This document shows positions 34,901 through 46,667 of a DNA stretch of 64,000 bases, in pieces. The stretch is from Hirsutella rhossiliensis (taxonomy: Eukaryota > Ascomycota > Sordariomycetes > Hypocreales > Ophiocordycipitaceae). A program made the translations under genes and the position numbers. The stretch covers positions 4,650,001 to 4,714,000 of the forward strand of contig NW_025408670.1 in assembly GCF_020360975.1 (NCBI RefSeq), in the 5' to 3' direction. The notes under the pieces are model-generated. The model had not been told where the DNA came from and ran no database searches. It worked only from the letters and a program-made list of their open reading frames with translations. Every line of letters begins with the position of its first letter. Position 1 is the stretch's first letter.

Positions 34901-37794
34901 CTTCTAAATTAGCTAACGTTATAAGAGTAAGAGGGGCTATTAATCCCTCTTTCTATTAAAGAAGTAAGATTTATCGAAAATTATATCCCTAGTTAAAATA
35001 ACCTTTTATAAAAGAGGAATCTAGATCTAGAAGATATTTATAGAATTATAGCTAATAAGGTAACTAATAAAGGCTCTAGGATTAAGCTTTTCTTTTTTCC
35101 TTTTTAGCTATATATCGGTAGTTATAGCGTATACCTTATAGCCGTAGGTATAAAGGTAGGCTAGCGAGGCCCTCTTCTTCGTAAAAAGCTTAAGGAGGGA
35201 TTTCTAGTCTATTCCTTAGGTAGTCCCTCTAAGGGTCCGGTTCTATAGGTAATAAGCGGTCTTAACGACTTCCCTTTAAAGGTCGTATAGAAGCTTTATA
35301 GTAAGTCTTATTATATAGGCCCTTTTTATTAAAGCACCCCTTAATCTTTCTACCCCTCTATTCTAGGCCTAAGTACTTAGTGCTAATAGGAGGGGTAAAA
35401 TGCCCATTTTTCGTAGCTATTTTAAGATATCCTTTATAAATAGCTCTCTATTAGACTATATCTTCTTTACCTTATAGCTAAAGTAGGATTTTATCTAGTT
35501 AATAAAGTCTTAGAGGGTAGACTAGTTATACTTACTTAGGTAGGTCTATAAGAAATAAGGGAAAACTATCCCTAAAAAAGCGTTTATAAAATATATTACC
35601 TTAATAAAGCTTTCTTAGTCCTTAGAGACGTTGGTCTAGTCGACCTAAATTTCCTTATACGGCTAGTCCGGCCGTAAAGGCGTTCGTCTAGAAATTTATC
35701 TCTTAGTCTTCCCTTAGCTATAGTATTTATATTCGATAGTCTTTAGGCCCCTTATTTATACGCCTTATTATTAGCCTAGCTTATATAAAGCTAGGGGGCC
35801 TAGGTAACTAAGTTATACGTGCTAAAAAAGACCGTCTCCTTAAGCTACTAAAAGAGGGTCCTTAGAACCTACCCTCTTAGTAGGGAAAGCTAACTTCTTA
35901 AGAGATTCCTTCCTAAGGATAGGTCGGAATTCGAGAATAAATTAACCGAATTTTTCCTCGATAAGCTTAATAGTTTAATTCTTCTAGACTAGCCTTATAG
36001 GCTTAGACGTTATATCTTAAAAGATTCCTTCCTCTTAAAGAAGGTAGAAGGAAATTAAGCTCGTTAAAAATTAAGTATAAAAAGCTACCCTTTTTCTTTA
36101 AAGAATTTATATAGACCTATTAAGTAATTTAATTATAAAATTTACCCTTTTATATCCCTCTATCTATATAGTTAATTCCCTAGTAATAAGGTATTCCCTC
36201 TATACCTTTTTAAAGGACCGGAATTATAAGTGTATATTATAGATATTAAGAGAAGTACCGGAGTTAAGGATAGCTAATTTTCGTAGGGGATAATTAGAGG
36301 GTCTTAATAGGTAGTCTTACTAATCCGTAGGGAAGACGAATACTAGATTTACTATACTAACGATTTTTCCTTGAATTTATAGCTTAAATAGGGTTAGTAG
36401 TATTATTAGTTACTATTTCTTAGTAACCTAAATCTCGTCTATCTTCTTTTATAATAAGGGGTCCTCCTTAAGAGAATATTATATTATTTCTTATAGCCTC
36501 TTTAAAGGGTTAAATCCTTTAAGTCGGTTTTCCTCGAAAACCTATTAGTATTATAATAACCGATAGCCTAGGGATTTATAGGCTAGGCAGCCGTTTTATC
36601 GTCTAGTCTTCTACTTCTTTAAGGAATCCTTATCCCGATCTAGAAGGTTTACTTAAAACCCCCCCCTTTTTACCCCTTATTACTAATTTTAACGAGGTTC
36701 GATTTCGACTAGTTCCTTAATTTTTCGACTAACGGACTAAAAGGTCTATTAAGGAACTAGTCGGGCCGGTCTAACTAATAGGACCGGGGCCGGGCCCGGA
36801 GTAAGAAGCGGAGCTAGGGCCGGGCCTAGGGCAGCCGTTAAAGACGGTGTTAATGCTCTCGAGGGAGGAGGAGCCGAAGGAGTAATAGCTATAGCAGCGG
36901 GGGCTATAGTAATAGGGGCTATAGCAGCTATAGGGGCAGCAGGTCGAGCCGTCTAGGTCGAGTGCTAGCTATAAAGGAATAAGACTACTTACTATTATAC
37001 TTAAGTAGCTTCTTCGTTTAGTTCCCGGCTAGCTTCTTAAAAGATAGTTAAGTAACCATTATTAGCTAGCTATAAAGAAGCTAGTAGGTTCCTAGTAGAA
37101 AGGGCTCCTAGGTATACCGTATAGGTCTTCCTAATACGGTTAGTTATATAGCCCCTCGAGGGAGCTATTAAGGTCTCGAGCTTTAAAAGCTACTACCTAG
37201 GAGTCTCTTCCTCTTAAAGAGAGATTAGCTTTACGGCACTAACGGATTCCGTTATCGCCGTATATATAGTAGTTAGTAGCTTTATCTTATAAAGGTACTC
37301 CTTTTAGTAACTCTTATAGTCGCCTAAGGTAGTAGAAAAAGCTCTTTATTATCTTAATCTTAGGGCTTTATAAGAAGTATCCTATAAACTATAGGGGCGG
37401 TAAAGTCGTTTTTCGATATTATTATAAAGAGAGGGGGGTAGAAAAGTTAGTTAAAATCGACTTTTCTAATAAGAGGGGTAAAAGGGAGCTATAAGGGATA
37501 TAAGAAAGGTGCCTTTTATAGTAGCTAGAAGGTATAGGAATTCTATTCCTCCCGGGCTTATAACTCTTATAAAGAGAGATATAAAAAGTATATAAAAATA
37601 TATAAAGGTAAAATTAAAAGTAAGGGGTCGGATAGGTAGGGTAAAGAGATTTAATTCTTATAAGAGTAATAATTACGGTAGGGGATTAATTATTATATTG
37701 CCTTAATTCTCCTTCTTTCCTTTATCTAACGCCTTTCTTTATACCTATTTAGTATCATAATTAATAAAGAAGATCCTACTTAAAGAAGCTATTA
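31987..37794 (-). mobile_element. Cop-A copy A4: Ty1/copia element with truncated 5' LTR
   Basis: The left (3') LTR is 31,987-32,462, starting TCTCGCGAAGAGAG. The right (5') LTR starts at 37,565 but ends at 37,794 after about 230 bp, where Gyp-1 pol resumes. The deletion removed the rest of the LTR and a few bases of Gyp-1, so only the left target bases (CTTAT) remain. The internal region matches A3 and A5 with some internal deletions (for example about 36,560-36,600 and 37,345). RIP is strong but less complete than in A3. Confidence 0.9.
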
Positions 37795-38218
37795 AAAAGT
37801 AAGTATATTATCTTATACTCCCTAAGAAGTACTTATACCTTTATAACGTTTTTTATATTAGTCTCTTAAAGCTATAAAAGGTGTATAAAGGTACTTATAA
37901 AAATAGTAAAACCCTATTAATATTAAACTTAAAGGGTAATAAAGGTAAATAAGAAGTTTAAAGATTAAATACTAAAAGAGATTTAAGGGCGATACTCCTT
38001 TCCTTATTAAATAAAAAAGATAGCTAGCTAAGTATAATTAATAAGTTAATACTAAAGATATAGTAAGTAGCTAAGACCTTATTAAAGAATATACTACTTA
38101 CTTAACTAAGATAAAGAGGTATAAGACTAAGTAAGGTAAGGAAACTTATTAGTATAAAGAGGCGCTATTAAATTAATAATAAGTCCTTATTAAATCGCTA
38201 CTAACTTATTAATATATT
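37795..38218 (+). pseudogene. Gyp-1 pol C-terminal segment
   Basis: Continues the Gyp-1 integrase tail. The frame reads LPKKY-LYNVFYISLLKL (about 37,823-37,880), the LPxxxxxHNVFHVSLLxPW motif found C-terminal to gypsy integrases. It ends with the ATATT target duplication of A5 (38,214-38,218). Confidence 0.75.
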
Positions 38219-38703
38219 TCTCGCGAAGAGAGATACGAGAAGTGCATGAAAATGCACGAAGGTAAAATTAGAAGTAAGGGGTCGGATAAGCAGGGCAGAG
38301 AGATTTGATTCTTACGGGAGCAGCAATTGCGGTAGGGGAGTGATTGTTGTATTACCTTAATTCTCCTTCTTTCCTCTATCCAACGCCCCTCTTTATACCT
38401 ATCTAGCATCTTAATTAATAAAGAAGATCCTGCTTAAAGAAGCTACTAATGTCCTTTCGACTACCGAGCTTTTTGCTGGTTTTTCCCCTCTTTTCTAGCC
38501 GTTGCCGGCATATCCGTCTTATCTTTCGCTACCTCTATAGGAAGCTATCGCTACTTCTGCTTCCCCTTATGCCCCTACCCTCCTTTCTATACCTCTTTTT
38601 AGCTCCTTCTTCCTTCTTCTATACCGGGTGTTTTTAGCTTCCTTAGTCCCTCGTGCTAAGGGATATCTCCGAGAACTACGAAATTAGGCCACGCTTCGTA
38701 ATA
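38219..38703 (-). repeat. Cop-A A5 3' LTR (485 bp)
   Basis: Direct repeat of 43,971-44,455; differences are mostly A/G or C/T, as expected from RIP. Open frames of 62-66 codons on both strands recur in both LTRs and are LTR sequence rather than genes. Confidence 0.95.
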
Positions 38704-38719
38704 CACCCCCTTAGCTATG

Positions 38720-41700
38720 GCCTGCCCCTTAAGGGCATAGCTAATACGGCTTCGGGCTGGTAAGCGTATAGAGGAGGTTCTTAGCTCTATACTTCTCCCT
38801 TTACTCGAGGAAAGTAAGGGCCCTTTCGGGTCCCTAGGCTCTTTTAGACCTACTTAAGGAAAAGGGGCCTAAAGAGGGGAAAGTCCTATAAGAAAGGGGG
38901 CCTTCTTAGAAGGGAAAAACCTAATTAAATAGGGGGCCCTCTAAAGGGAAAAACCTCTTCCTTTTCTTCGGCTGTAGACGTTACCTTCTCGTACGTGCTA
39001 TTAGCTCCTCTCGTAGACTCTTAAGGCGGGCCTGTAAGGACAGCTTCTCTCGAACGTCTTCTAGCCTAATTTACTATAAAAAGACAGCTAGCTTCTACTT
39101 TAGTAGGGGCTTCGTAAGACCGTCGGCTTTTATTAATGCCGTTAGAACCTAACGGACGGAAATAAGTCCCCTTTAGACCTCTTAGCGTAAATAATACTAG
39201 TAGATATCGATATACCGTAGCCGGGTCGATAACTTACTATTTTCCGCAAGAATTCGTATAGTCTATATATTATCGTATTCTATAGCTAATAGGGTCGGAA
39301 TTTATAGTCGTAACGATATTAGCAGCCGGCTAAGGAAAATCGCTTCCTTTAACGCTTTTAAAAGAGCTAGTAGATTTACCTCTATACTTAATATAGTAAC
39401 GGTAGCTTACTTTATAGCTCTCTAAGTAATAGTTCTTTTAAAAAGGGATATAATATACCCCTATAAGCTCTTTCTATCTAAGGAATTGTCTATAAAGGAC
39501 GAATCGCTTAAATAGAGGAAGATTTCGGCAGCTTATTTCTTCCTTTCTAGCCCTCCTAGGCGTAGACTATATAATCTCGTTAAATAGAGATAAAGGATAG
39601 CTCTGTTTACTGCTTCTTAATGCCTAGGGCTAGGATTCTAGTTATGCCTAGCTAGCCGGGAGACCGTAAAAGAGATATCCGGTCTAATAGAAATAGCTAA
39701 AAAAAAGCAGGGAGCCTACCTTCTATTAATATTAGTGTTTCTCTTGCTCCCTAGCTTAAGAGGACGGATTAGGTAAAAGCTCTTCGTCTAATATAGGCGT
39801 AGAGGGAAGCTTCTTATCGAGGGAATTAGGGAGGAATTTATAAGCGACCTTATCGATATAGGCGTCTTAGGTAAGCTAGATAGTCCGTTAGGACCTATTC
39901 CTAAGGATTCGTATCCTTAGGAACCACTTTAGCTCCCTTAGCCTAGTTATCTTATACCTTTATTGCAGGCCTTATATAGCCTCCCTTATAATAGCTTCTT
40001 CCTCTTTTAGGTACGCCTAGATAATGTCGTCGACGTAAAAGAAGACCGTGATTTTACCCTTCTATATTATACACGGTTCTTAAGGGACTTTCGTAAAGCC
40101 TAGGGCTTCGAGGGAACCTATTAAATGCTGTTACTAAAGAAGGGGTGATCTTCGTAGTCCGTATAGAGCTTTCCTAAGCCGTAGAACCTTTCCTAGTTAT
40201 TAGAAACTAGGAGGAAGTCGTATATAGATAACTTCTTCTTCCTCGAGAGGGCAGTTAACGAAGGCGTTAACTATATCTATCTAATTAAGCTCGAGGTCGA
40301 ATTCTGCTACTATAGCTATAAGGGTCCGAAAAGACATCCTAGCTAGGGTAGTTGCCCTAGTAGGAAGATCCCCTTTTTCCTGCTAGTTCCCGTAGATAAC
40401 TAGCCGGGCTTTATACTTTTAAAGGAAGCCGTGTTTATTAGTCTTATAGATAAAGACCTACTTATAGCTAAGGACCTATTTTCCTCTTACCTTTTCCTTA
40501 AGGACTTCTTTAAAAGACCCTATCTCTTCGTGTAAGGCTAGGTGGTCTTTCTAGGCCTAGAAAAACTAGTCTTTAAAAGGGTGTCTTTCTAGCTGCTTCT
40601 AGTTTGCTAGTAGGTCCGGGAGGTCTCTTTTATATACCTTCCTGGCTGATAGCTGAGGCTTAAAGAGCCGGCCTGCTATAAACGCTCTATAGGAACCGTC
40701 TTCTATTAGCGTTAGGTAGAAGTCGGAAAAACGATCGAAATAGGGGAGAAGTTAGTCTGCTTTAGTATCCGTATCGGGCCCTATACCTTCCTTTGCTTCT
40801 CGAAGCAGGGATAAAAAGGCAGCCGGGTAATCCTTTAAGAAAGGTGCCTTTCCTACCCCCTTAGGGGCCGAGACGGGAAGACTAACTAAAAAAGCTGCTT
40901 CTAGATCTTCTTCTTATTCCGTAAGAGGAGGCGTAGGGAGGTAGGCGTATTCTAGCTCTACCGCTTTCCTATAGTCTCCTTCTTCGTTTAGATCATCTAA
41001 TCTAGCAGCTTCCTCTTCTTCTTCTTCCTCGAAGTCGGCGTTATCCTCTACTACTTCGACGTCGGTTTCTTCTTCCGTTTCCTTGTCTAAGACCTCTTCT
41101 TAAGACTATTAGGAAGGGGGGATTTAAATCTTCTAAATTAGCTAACGTTAAGAGAGTAAGAGGGGCTATTAATCCCTCTTTCCGTCGAAGAAGCTAAATT
41201 CGTCGAAAATTATATCCCTAGTCGAAATAACCTTCCGTAGAAGAGGAATCTAGATCCGGAAGATATTCATAGAATTATAACTAACGAGGTAACTAATAAA
41301 GGCTCTAGGATTAAGCTTTCTTTTCTTCTTCCTTTTTAGCTATATATCGGCAGTTATTACGTATGCCTTACAGCCGTAGGCACGAAGGTAGGCTAGCGAG
41401 GCCCTCTTCTTCGTAAAGAGCTCGAGGGGGGATTTTTAGTCTATTCCTTAGTTTAGTCCCCTAGGGTCCTTAGGGTCCCTCGGGGTCCGGTTCTAAAGGT
41501 AATAGGCGGTCTTAACGACTTCCCTCTAAAGGTCGTATAGAAGCCTTATAGTAAGTCTTATCGTACGGGCCCTTTCTATTATAGCACCCCCTAATCTTTC
41601 TACCCCTCCGTTCTAGGCCTAGGTATTCGGTGCTAACGGGAGGGGTAAAATGCCCCTTTTTCGAAGCTAATTTAAGACATCCTTTATAAATAGCTCTCTA

Positions 41701-42640
41701 TTAGACCGTATCTTCTTTACCTCGTAGCTAAAGTAGGATTTTATCTAGTTAATAAAGTCCTAGAGGGCAAACTAGTTATGCTTGCTTAGGTAGGTCTATA
41801 AGAAATAGGGGAAAACTATCCCTAAAAAGGCGTCTATAATAAACATTACCCTAATAAAGCTTTCCTAATCCCTAGTGACGTCGGTCTAGTCGACCTAAAT
41901 TTCCTTACACGGCTAGTCCGGCCGTAAAGGCGTTCGTCTAGAAATTCGTCTCCTAGTCTTTCCTTAGCCGCAGTGTTCGCATTCGACGGTCTTTAGGCCC
42001 CTTATTCGTACGCCCTATTATTGGCCTAGCTTATATAAAGCTAGGGGGCCCGGGTAACTAAGTCGTGCGTACTAAAGAAGACCGTCTCCTTAGGCTGCTA
42101 GAAGAGGGTCCTTAGATCCTATCCTCCTAGTAGGGAAAGCTAACTTCTCGAGAGATTCCTTCCTAAGGATAGGTCGGAATTCGAGAATAAATTAACCGAA
42201 TTTTTCCTCGATAAGCCTAATCGTCTGATTCTTCTAGACTAGCCTCGTAGGCTTAGACGTCGTATCCTAGAAGATTCCTTCCTCTCGAAGAAGGCGGAAG
42301 GAAATCAGGCTCGTTAAAAAACGAGGGCAAAAAGCTACCCTTTTTCGTCGAAGAATTCGTATAGATCCGTTAAGTAATTTTATCGTGAAATTTACCCTTC
42401 TATATCCCTCTATTCGTACGGTTAATTCCCCGGCAATAAGATATTCCCTCCGTGCCTTCTTAAAGGACCGGAATCGTGAGAGTGTATTGCAGATATCGAG
42501 GGAAGCACTAGAGTTAAGGATAGCTGATTTTCGTAGGGGATAGTCGGAGGGCTCTAACGGTTGGTCTTAGCCTTATTAATCCGTAGGGAAGACGAAGGCC
42601 GGATTTGCTATACTAACGATTTCTCCTCGAATTTACGGCT
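38720..42640 (-). pseudogene. Cop-A A5 pol: protease, integrase, reverse transcriptase, RNase H
   Basis: Read on the - strand. The protease active-site region reads LNSSASLDICN (about 42,490-42,525; D-S-G-A expected). The integrase zinc region has a YARLSYPGPLALYKLG block (about 42,030-42,080), with CEHCG following (about 41,967-41,981). The catalytic core includes FIIDAF-type (MFIIDAFLGIVFPYF) and RNGG-type blocks. Integrase C-terminal AYGCKAYVITAD lies at about 41,350-41,385. RT has YKARLVVYGN-QEKGDLPTRATT (about 40,335-40,400) and FYVDDII (about 40,024-40,044). Several stops and at least two frame changes remain. In copia order integrase precedes RT, as seen here. Confidence 0.9.
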
Positions 42641-43960
42641 CGAATAGGGGCAGCGGCGTTGTTAGTTACTATTTCTTAGCAACCTGAATCTCGTCTATCT
42701 TCTTCTATAACGAGGGGTCCTCCTTAAGAGACTGTTGTATTATTTCTCGTAGCCTCTTTAAAGGGTTGATTCCTTTAGGTCGGTTTTCCTCGAAGACCTG
42801 CTAGCAGTCTTCTAGCCGATAGGGCTTTTTGCATGCTTGGTAGGTAGGTCGATTCCTCCTCGTACGTTTCTTCGAGGAATCCTCGTCCCGGTCCGGAAGG
42901 TCTGCTTAAAACCCCCTTTTACCCCTTATTACTGATTTTAACGAAGAGGTTCGATTTCGACTAGTTCCCTGATTTTTCGACTAACGGACTGAAAGGTCTA
43001 TTAGGGGACTAGTCGGGCCGGTCTAACTAACGGGACCGGGGCCGGGCCCGGAGCAAGAGGCGGAGCCGGGACCGGGGCAGCCGTTAAAGACGGGGTTGAG
43101 GCTCTCGAGGGAGGAGGAGCCGAAGGAGCAACAGCCGCAGCAGCAGCAGCGGGAGCCGCAGTAATAGGGGCTGCAGCAGCTACTAGGGCAGCAGGTCGAG
43201 CCGTCTAGGTCGAGTGCTAGCCACGAAGGAATAAGACTGCTTGCTATTATACTCTGGCAGCCTCTTCGTCTAGTTCCCGGCTAGCTTCTCGAAAGATAGT
43301 CGAGTAACCGTTACTAATAGGCTTTATTAGTAGAGATATATCCCGTAGCTACTAGCCGGAAAGAGCTTCTATAAGGAAGTATTAGTTAGCTTCCTCGAGG
43401 ATTTCTTCCTACTTAGCTAGCCACGAAGAAGCTAGTAGGTTCCTAGCAGAAAAAGCTCCTAGGTGGGCCGTATAGGTCTTCCTAATACGGTTAGTTATAT
43501 ATCCTCTCGAGGGAGCTGTTAAGGTCTCGAGCTTTAAAAGCCACTGCCTAGGAGTCTCTTCCTCTCGAAGAGAGATTAGCTTTACGGCACTAACGGATTC
43601 CGTTATCGCCGTGCGTGCAGCAGTTAGCAGCTTCATCTCGTAAAGGTATTCCTTACGGTGACTCTCGTAGTCACCTAAGGCAGCAGAAAAAGCTCTTAGA
43701 GAAGACCAAATTATAGATGGTTCTATCCACACGAGCCCGTAGCTCCTTTACCTACTTATCCTAATCTTAGGGCTCTATAAGAATCGTCCTACGGACCGTA
43801 GGGACGGCAGAGGAGTCGTTTTTCGACATTATTGCGGGGAAAGGTAGAAAAGTCGGTTAAAATCGGCTTTTCTAGTAAGAGGGGTAAAAGGAAGCCACGA
43901 GGGATGCAAGAAAGGTGCCTTTTATAGCAGCCGGAAGGTATAGGAATACTATTCCTCCCG
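42641..43960 (-). pseudogene. Cop-A A5 gag with an intact 107-codon segment
   Basis: The - strand frame 43,732-43,409 is open and continues past a stop. It is rich in Leu, Ala, Arg and Glu, with a PRQWLLKLETL segment, consistent with a copia gag (UBN2/retrotran_gag-like) capsid. A Pro/Ala-rich stretch follows at about 43,200-43,020. A clear CCHC knuckle was not found. It is truncated by stops. Confidence 0.65.
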
Positions 43961-43970
43961 GGCTTATAAC
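43953..43970 (-). promoter_or_regulatory. Putative Cop-A primer binding site, complementary to the initiator tRNA-Met anticodon arm
   Basis: On the - strand, the 5' LTR is followed directly by GTTATAAGCCCGGGAGG. GTTATGAGCCC is the complement of GGGCTCATAAC of the initiator tRNA-Met anticodon arm; the one different base (A for G) is a RIP-type change. Drosophila copia is known to prime from a half-molecule of this tRNA at the same place. The same sequence adjoins the 5' LTR in A9 (54,438-54,454). Confidence 0.6.
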
Positions 43971-44455
43971 TCTCGCGAAGAGAGATGCGAGAAGTGCATG
44001 AAAATGCACGAAGGTAAAATTAGAAGTAAGGGGTCGGATAAGCAGGGCAGAGAGATTTGATTCTTGCGGGAGCAGCAATTACGGCAGGGGAGTGATTGTT
44101 GTATTGCCTTAATTCTCCTTCTTTCCTCTATCTAACGCCCCTCTTTATACCTATCTAGCATCTCAATTAACAAAGAAGATCCTGCTTAAAGAAGCTACTA
44201 ATGTCCTTTCGACTACCGAGCTTTTTGCCGGGTTTTCCCCTCTTTTCTAGCCGTTGCCGGCATATCCGTCTTATCTTTCGCCACCTCTATAGGAAGCCAT
44301 CGCTACTTCTACTTCCCCTTATGCCCCTACCCTCCTTTCTGCACCTCTTTTTAGCTCCTTCTTCCTTCTTCTATACTAGGTGTTTTTAGCTTCCTTAGTC
44401 CCTCGTGCTAAGGGATATCTCCGAGAACTGCGAAATCAGGCCACGCTTCGCGATA
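43971..44455 (-). repeat. Cop-A A5 5' LTR (485 bp)
   Basis: Pairs with 38,219-38,703 and is followed by the right target duplication ATATT. Confidence 0.95.
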
Positions 44456-44460
44456 ATATT

Positions 44461-46667
44461 AGTATACTTAAACGTATTATAACTATATATAAAATAGTAA
44501 AATAAGAAAATAAGGGAAAACTATTTATACTACTTATTAAATATTATTAAGGAAAATAAAACTAAACTATAACTTTATAAAGACCTTAATAATAAAGGAA
44601 AGAAAGATAGTTATAACTAAATAAAAGAAAGATAAGAACTATTTATTACTTTTAACTACCCTTCTTCTTTATTAGTATAATAAGAACTAACTAAGGCGCC
44701 CCCTTTATTATACTAAATAGTTTTAGAAATACTAAAACTACCTTATCTTTTACTCTTTCCTTATCCTTTATATTAAGACCTATCTTTATTAATATAGTAC
44801 TTACCTTAGCCTTAGTAAATAGTAAAGTATACTACTAAGAAGTATAGCCTATATCGCTATTAATAAGGTAGAGTTTTAACTAGGATTCCTAGGCTTAGTA
44901 CTTTAAGCTTATATAAGTAATATTAAATAAGGGTATAGGGTTAAAGTAAATAATAAGCTCGCGGCCCTTATTAATTAATATATAGTAGTTAGTACGCTCG
45001 ACCTAATATATTATTAAGCGGTCGTAAATAAAAAGGTTAGATAAAAACTTATAACTATAAACTTTTATATACTTATAGTCTTAAAGGACTTATAATAAGC
45101 TATCTTAGTAGTATCGAAAGCCTTAGCTAAATACTATACTATAATAGTAAGATAGCGCTAATTACCCTCCTTAGAAATAAGTATACCTATATCTAAGCTA
45201 TTATTCTTAGTATCCTTATTACTAATCTTTAGCTTATTAAGCTTATATAAGTACTCTATAATAATAACTATATTAGCTTAGTAACTAAATATAAAAGTAG
45301 TAGCTTTAAGAAAGATTAGCCTATTAATTATAATATTTAAAGTTAAGAGGAAACTTACTTAGTTATAAGTTATAATATATTTATAGTACTATATATAGTA
45401 TATTAAGGAAACCCTTAAGAAAATATAGCTAATTAAAAGCACTTTAATAAGCTTAGGCTTAGTTATATTATACTTTTTAATAACGGACCTAAAATAATAT
45501 ATATATTAAAGCTTATAAGGGATAACCCCTTAAGCTTTAACTAAGTAAGCTTTAGCCTTAAATTAAGTATACCTCTTTATAAAAGTACGACTACTTTATA
45601 CTACCGCTTAAGTACCTTTATCTTTAGCGCTACTATTCTTAGGTTTATTAGTAGAAGGAGTTAGATCGCGGCTATCTTTATTATTACTATTATTATAGTT
45701 ACTATTATTATCTTACCCTTTATTTAGCTAAGTATTAAGATTATTTTAGCCCTTATTTAGCTAGGCCTTATTATTAATATTAGCTTACTTATTCTAAGAA
45801 GCAGCTTAGGTAATAGTCTCTTATTAACTAAAGCTACTTTATTAAGATAAAGTAGCTAAGTTATCTATACTTACTTAAGCGCGCTTAAGTATAATCTCTT
45901 TATTAGTATTAATATTGCTAATAAAGGTAATAAACTTATAGGTTTCCTAGCTTATAAAGGTAGGCTTATTAATAGTTAGAGTTAAGGTATTTAATAAGGT
46001 AATAGAAGTATAACCCTCGCTAACGTTAGGTCCTATACTAAGAGTCTCTTAAAACTAAGATTCCCTTATACCTTTCTTAACTTTCTTTACTAAGGGGGAA
46101 CTAGCGTCGCTATAAGACTTTTAAGCTAATTACTTTTACTTTAAGGGCGAACCTATTACTACCTACTCCTATATATAGTATAGGAAATTAGTATTATAGC
46201 TCTTTATCTTCTTTAGCGTAAAAGGTATTATTATTAATAAATTATTAATAAAAGGTTATATAAGAAGGTATAAGGATTAATAAAAAAAGGTATAAAACTC
46301 TATAATAATTATAAGTAAAAGAGTTAAAGAAAAAAAGAAAATAGAAAAAGTAAGAGATATATATATATACTCTTTATATTATAGTTATATAGCTAATATA
46401 TAAGCGATACTATAATAGTTACTTTATAGTAACCGCTAGTATAATAACTATTAACGTTATAGAGTATAGACTAATATATACTTATATAAGCGTATATATA
46501 TAATATATAACTAAAACTACCTTTCTTTTTAACTAAAAATATATAGTATAGTAAAAGTAATATATATTAAAGATATAGCTAAGACGTTTATATAAAAAGG
46601 GAGATAATTATAAAAGCGCTATTAAAAAGTATAAGTAAGTAAAGCACTTAAGTATATAGTACTAATA
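44461..46667 (+). mobile_element. Gyp-1 3' region between pol and 3' LTR
   Basis: About 2.2 kb of RIP-degraded sequence, unusually long for the segment between gypsy pol and the LTR. It contains a long antisense reading frame, a purine run AAAAAGGGAGA near 46,597-46,607 (possible polypurine tract), and (TA)n-rich stretches. Confidence 0.6.
44870..46156 (-). pseudogene. Antisense coding-like frame within Gyp-1, unknown function
   Basis: Read on the - strand from about 46,156 (ATA, possibly a former ATG, then GSPLK), one frame runs about 350-400 codons with only TAA/TAG breaks, mostly at plausible Gln/Trp sites. The order is a charged N-terminus (SPLVKKVKKGIRES), WETYKFITFI (about 45,925-45,955), KRAQV-IDNLATLSQQSS, a Gln/Asn/Ser-rich linker (about 45,850-45,640; NNSNYNNSNN, PSTNKPKNSS), then a hydrophobic/charged domain. 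A shifted frame continues to about 44,870. I do not recognise it. It could be an antisense ORF of the element, a captured gene, or a fragment of another element. Low-complexity linkers between structured parts argue for real protein. Confidence 0.4.

Larger units (their letters stand above)
38219..44455 (-). mobile_element. Cop-A copy A5: best-preserved full-length Ty1/copia element (6,237 bp), TSD ATATT
   Basis: Both LTRs are 485 bp: 38,219-38,703 (3') and 43,971-44,455 (5'). ATATT lies at 38,214-38,218 and 44,456-44,460. LTR ends carry the near-inverted sequences TCTCGCGAAG and CTTCGCGATA. A purine run AAGGGGGTG (minus strand, 38,704-38,712) abuts the 3' LTR, and a putative primer binding site follows the 5' LTR. 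CpA, TpG and CpG are much better kept than in A3, A4 or A7, so it is the least RIP-mutated copy, yet pol still carries stops. Confidence 0.95.

Noticed and set aside
38209..38637. 62-68 codon frames repeated at 38,209-38,637 and 43,872-44,389
   Set aside because: They lie in the Cop-A LTRs and recur simply because LTRs are duplicated.
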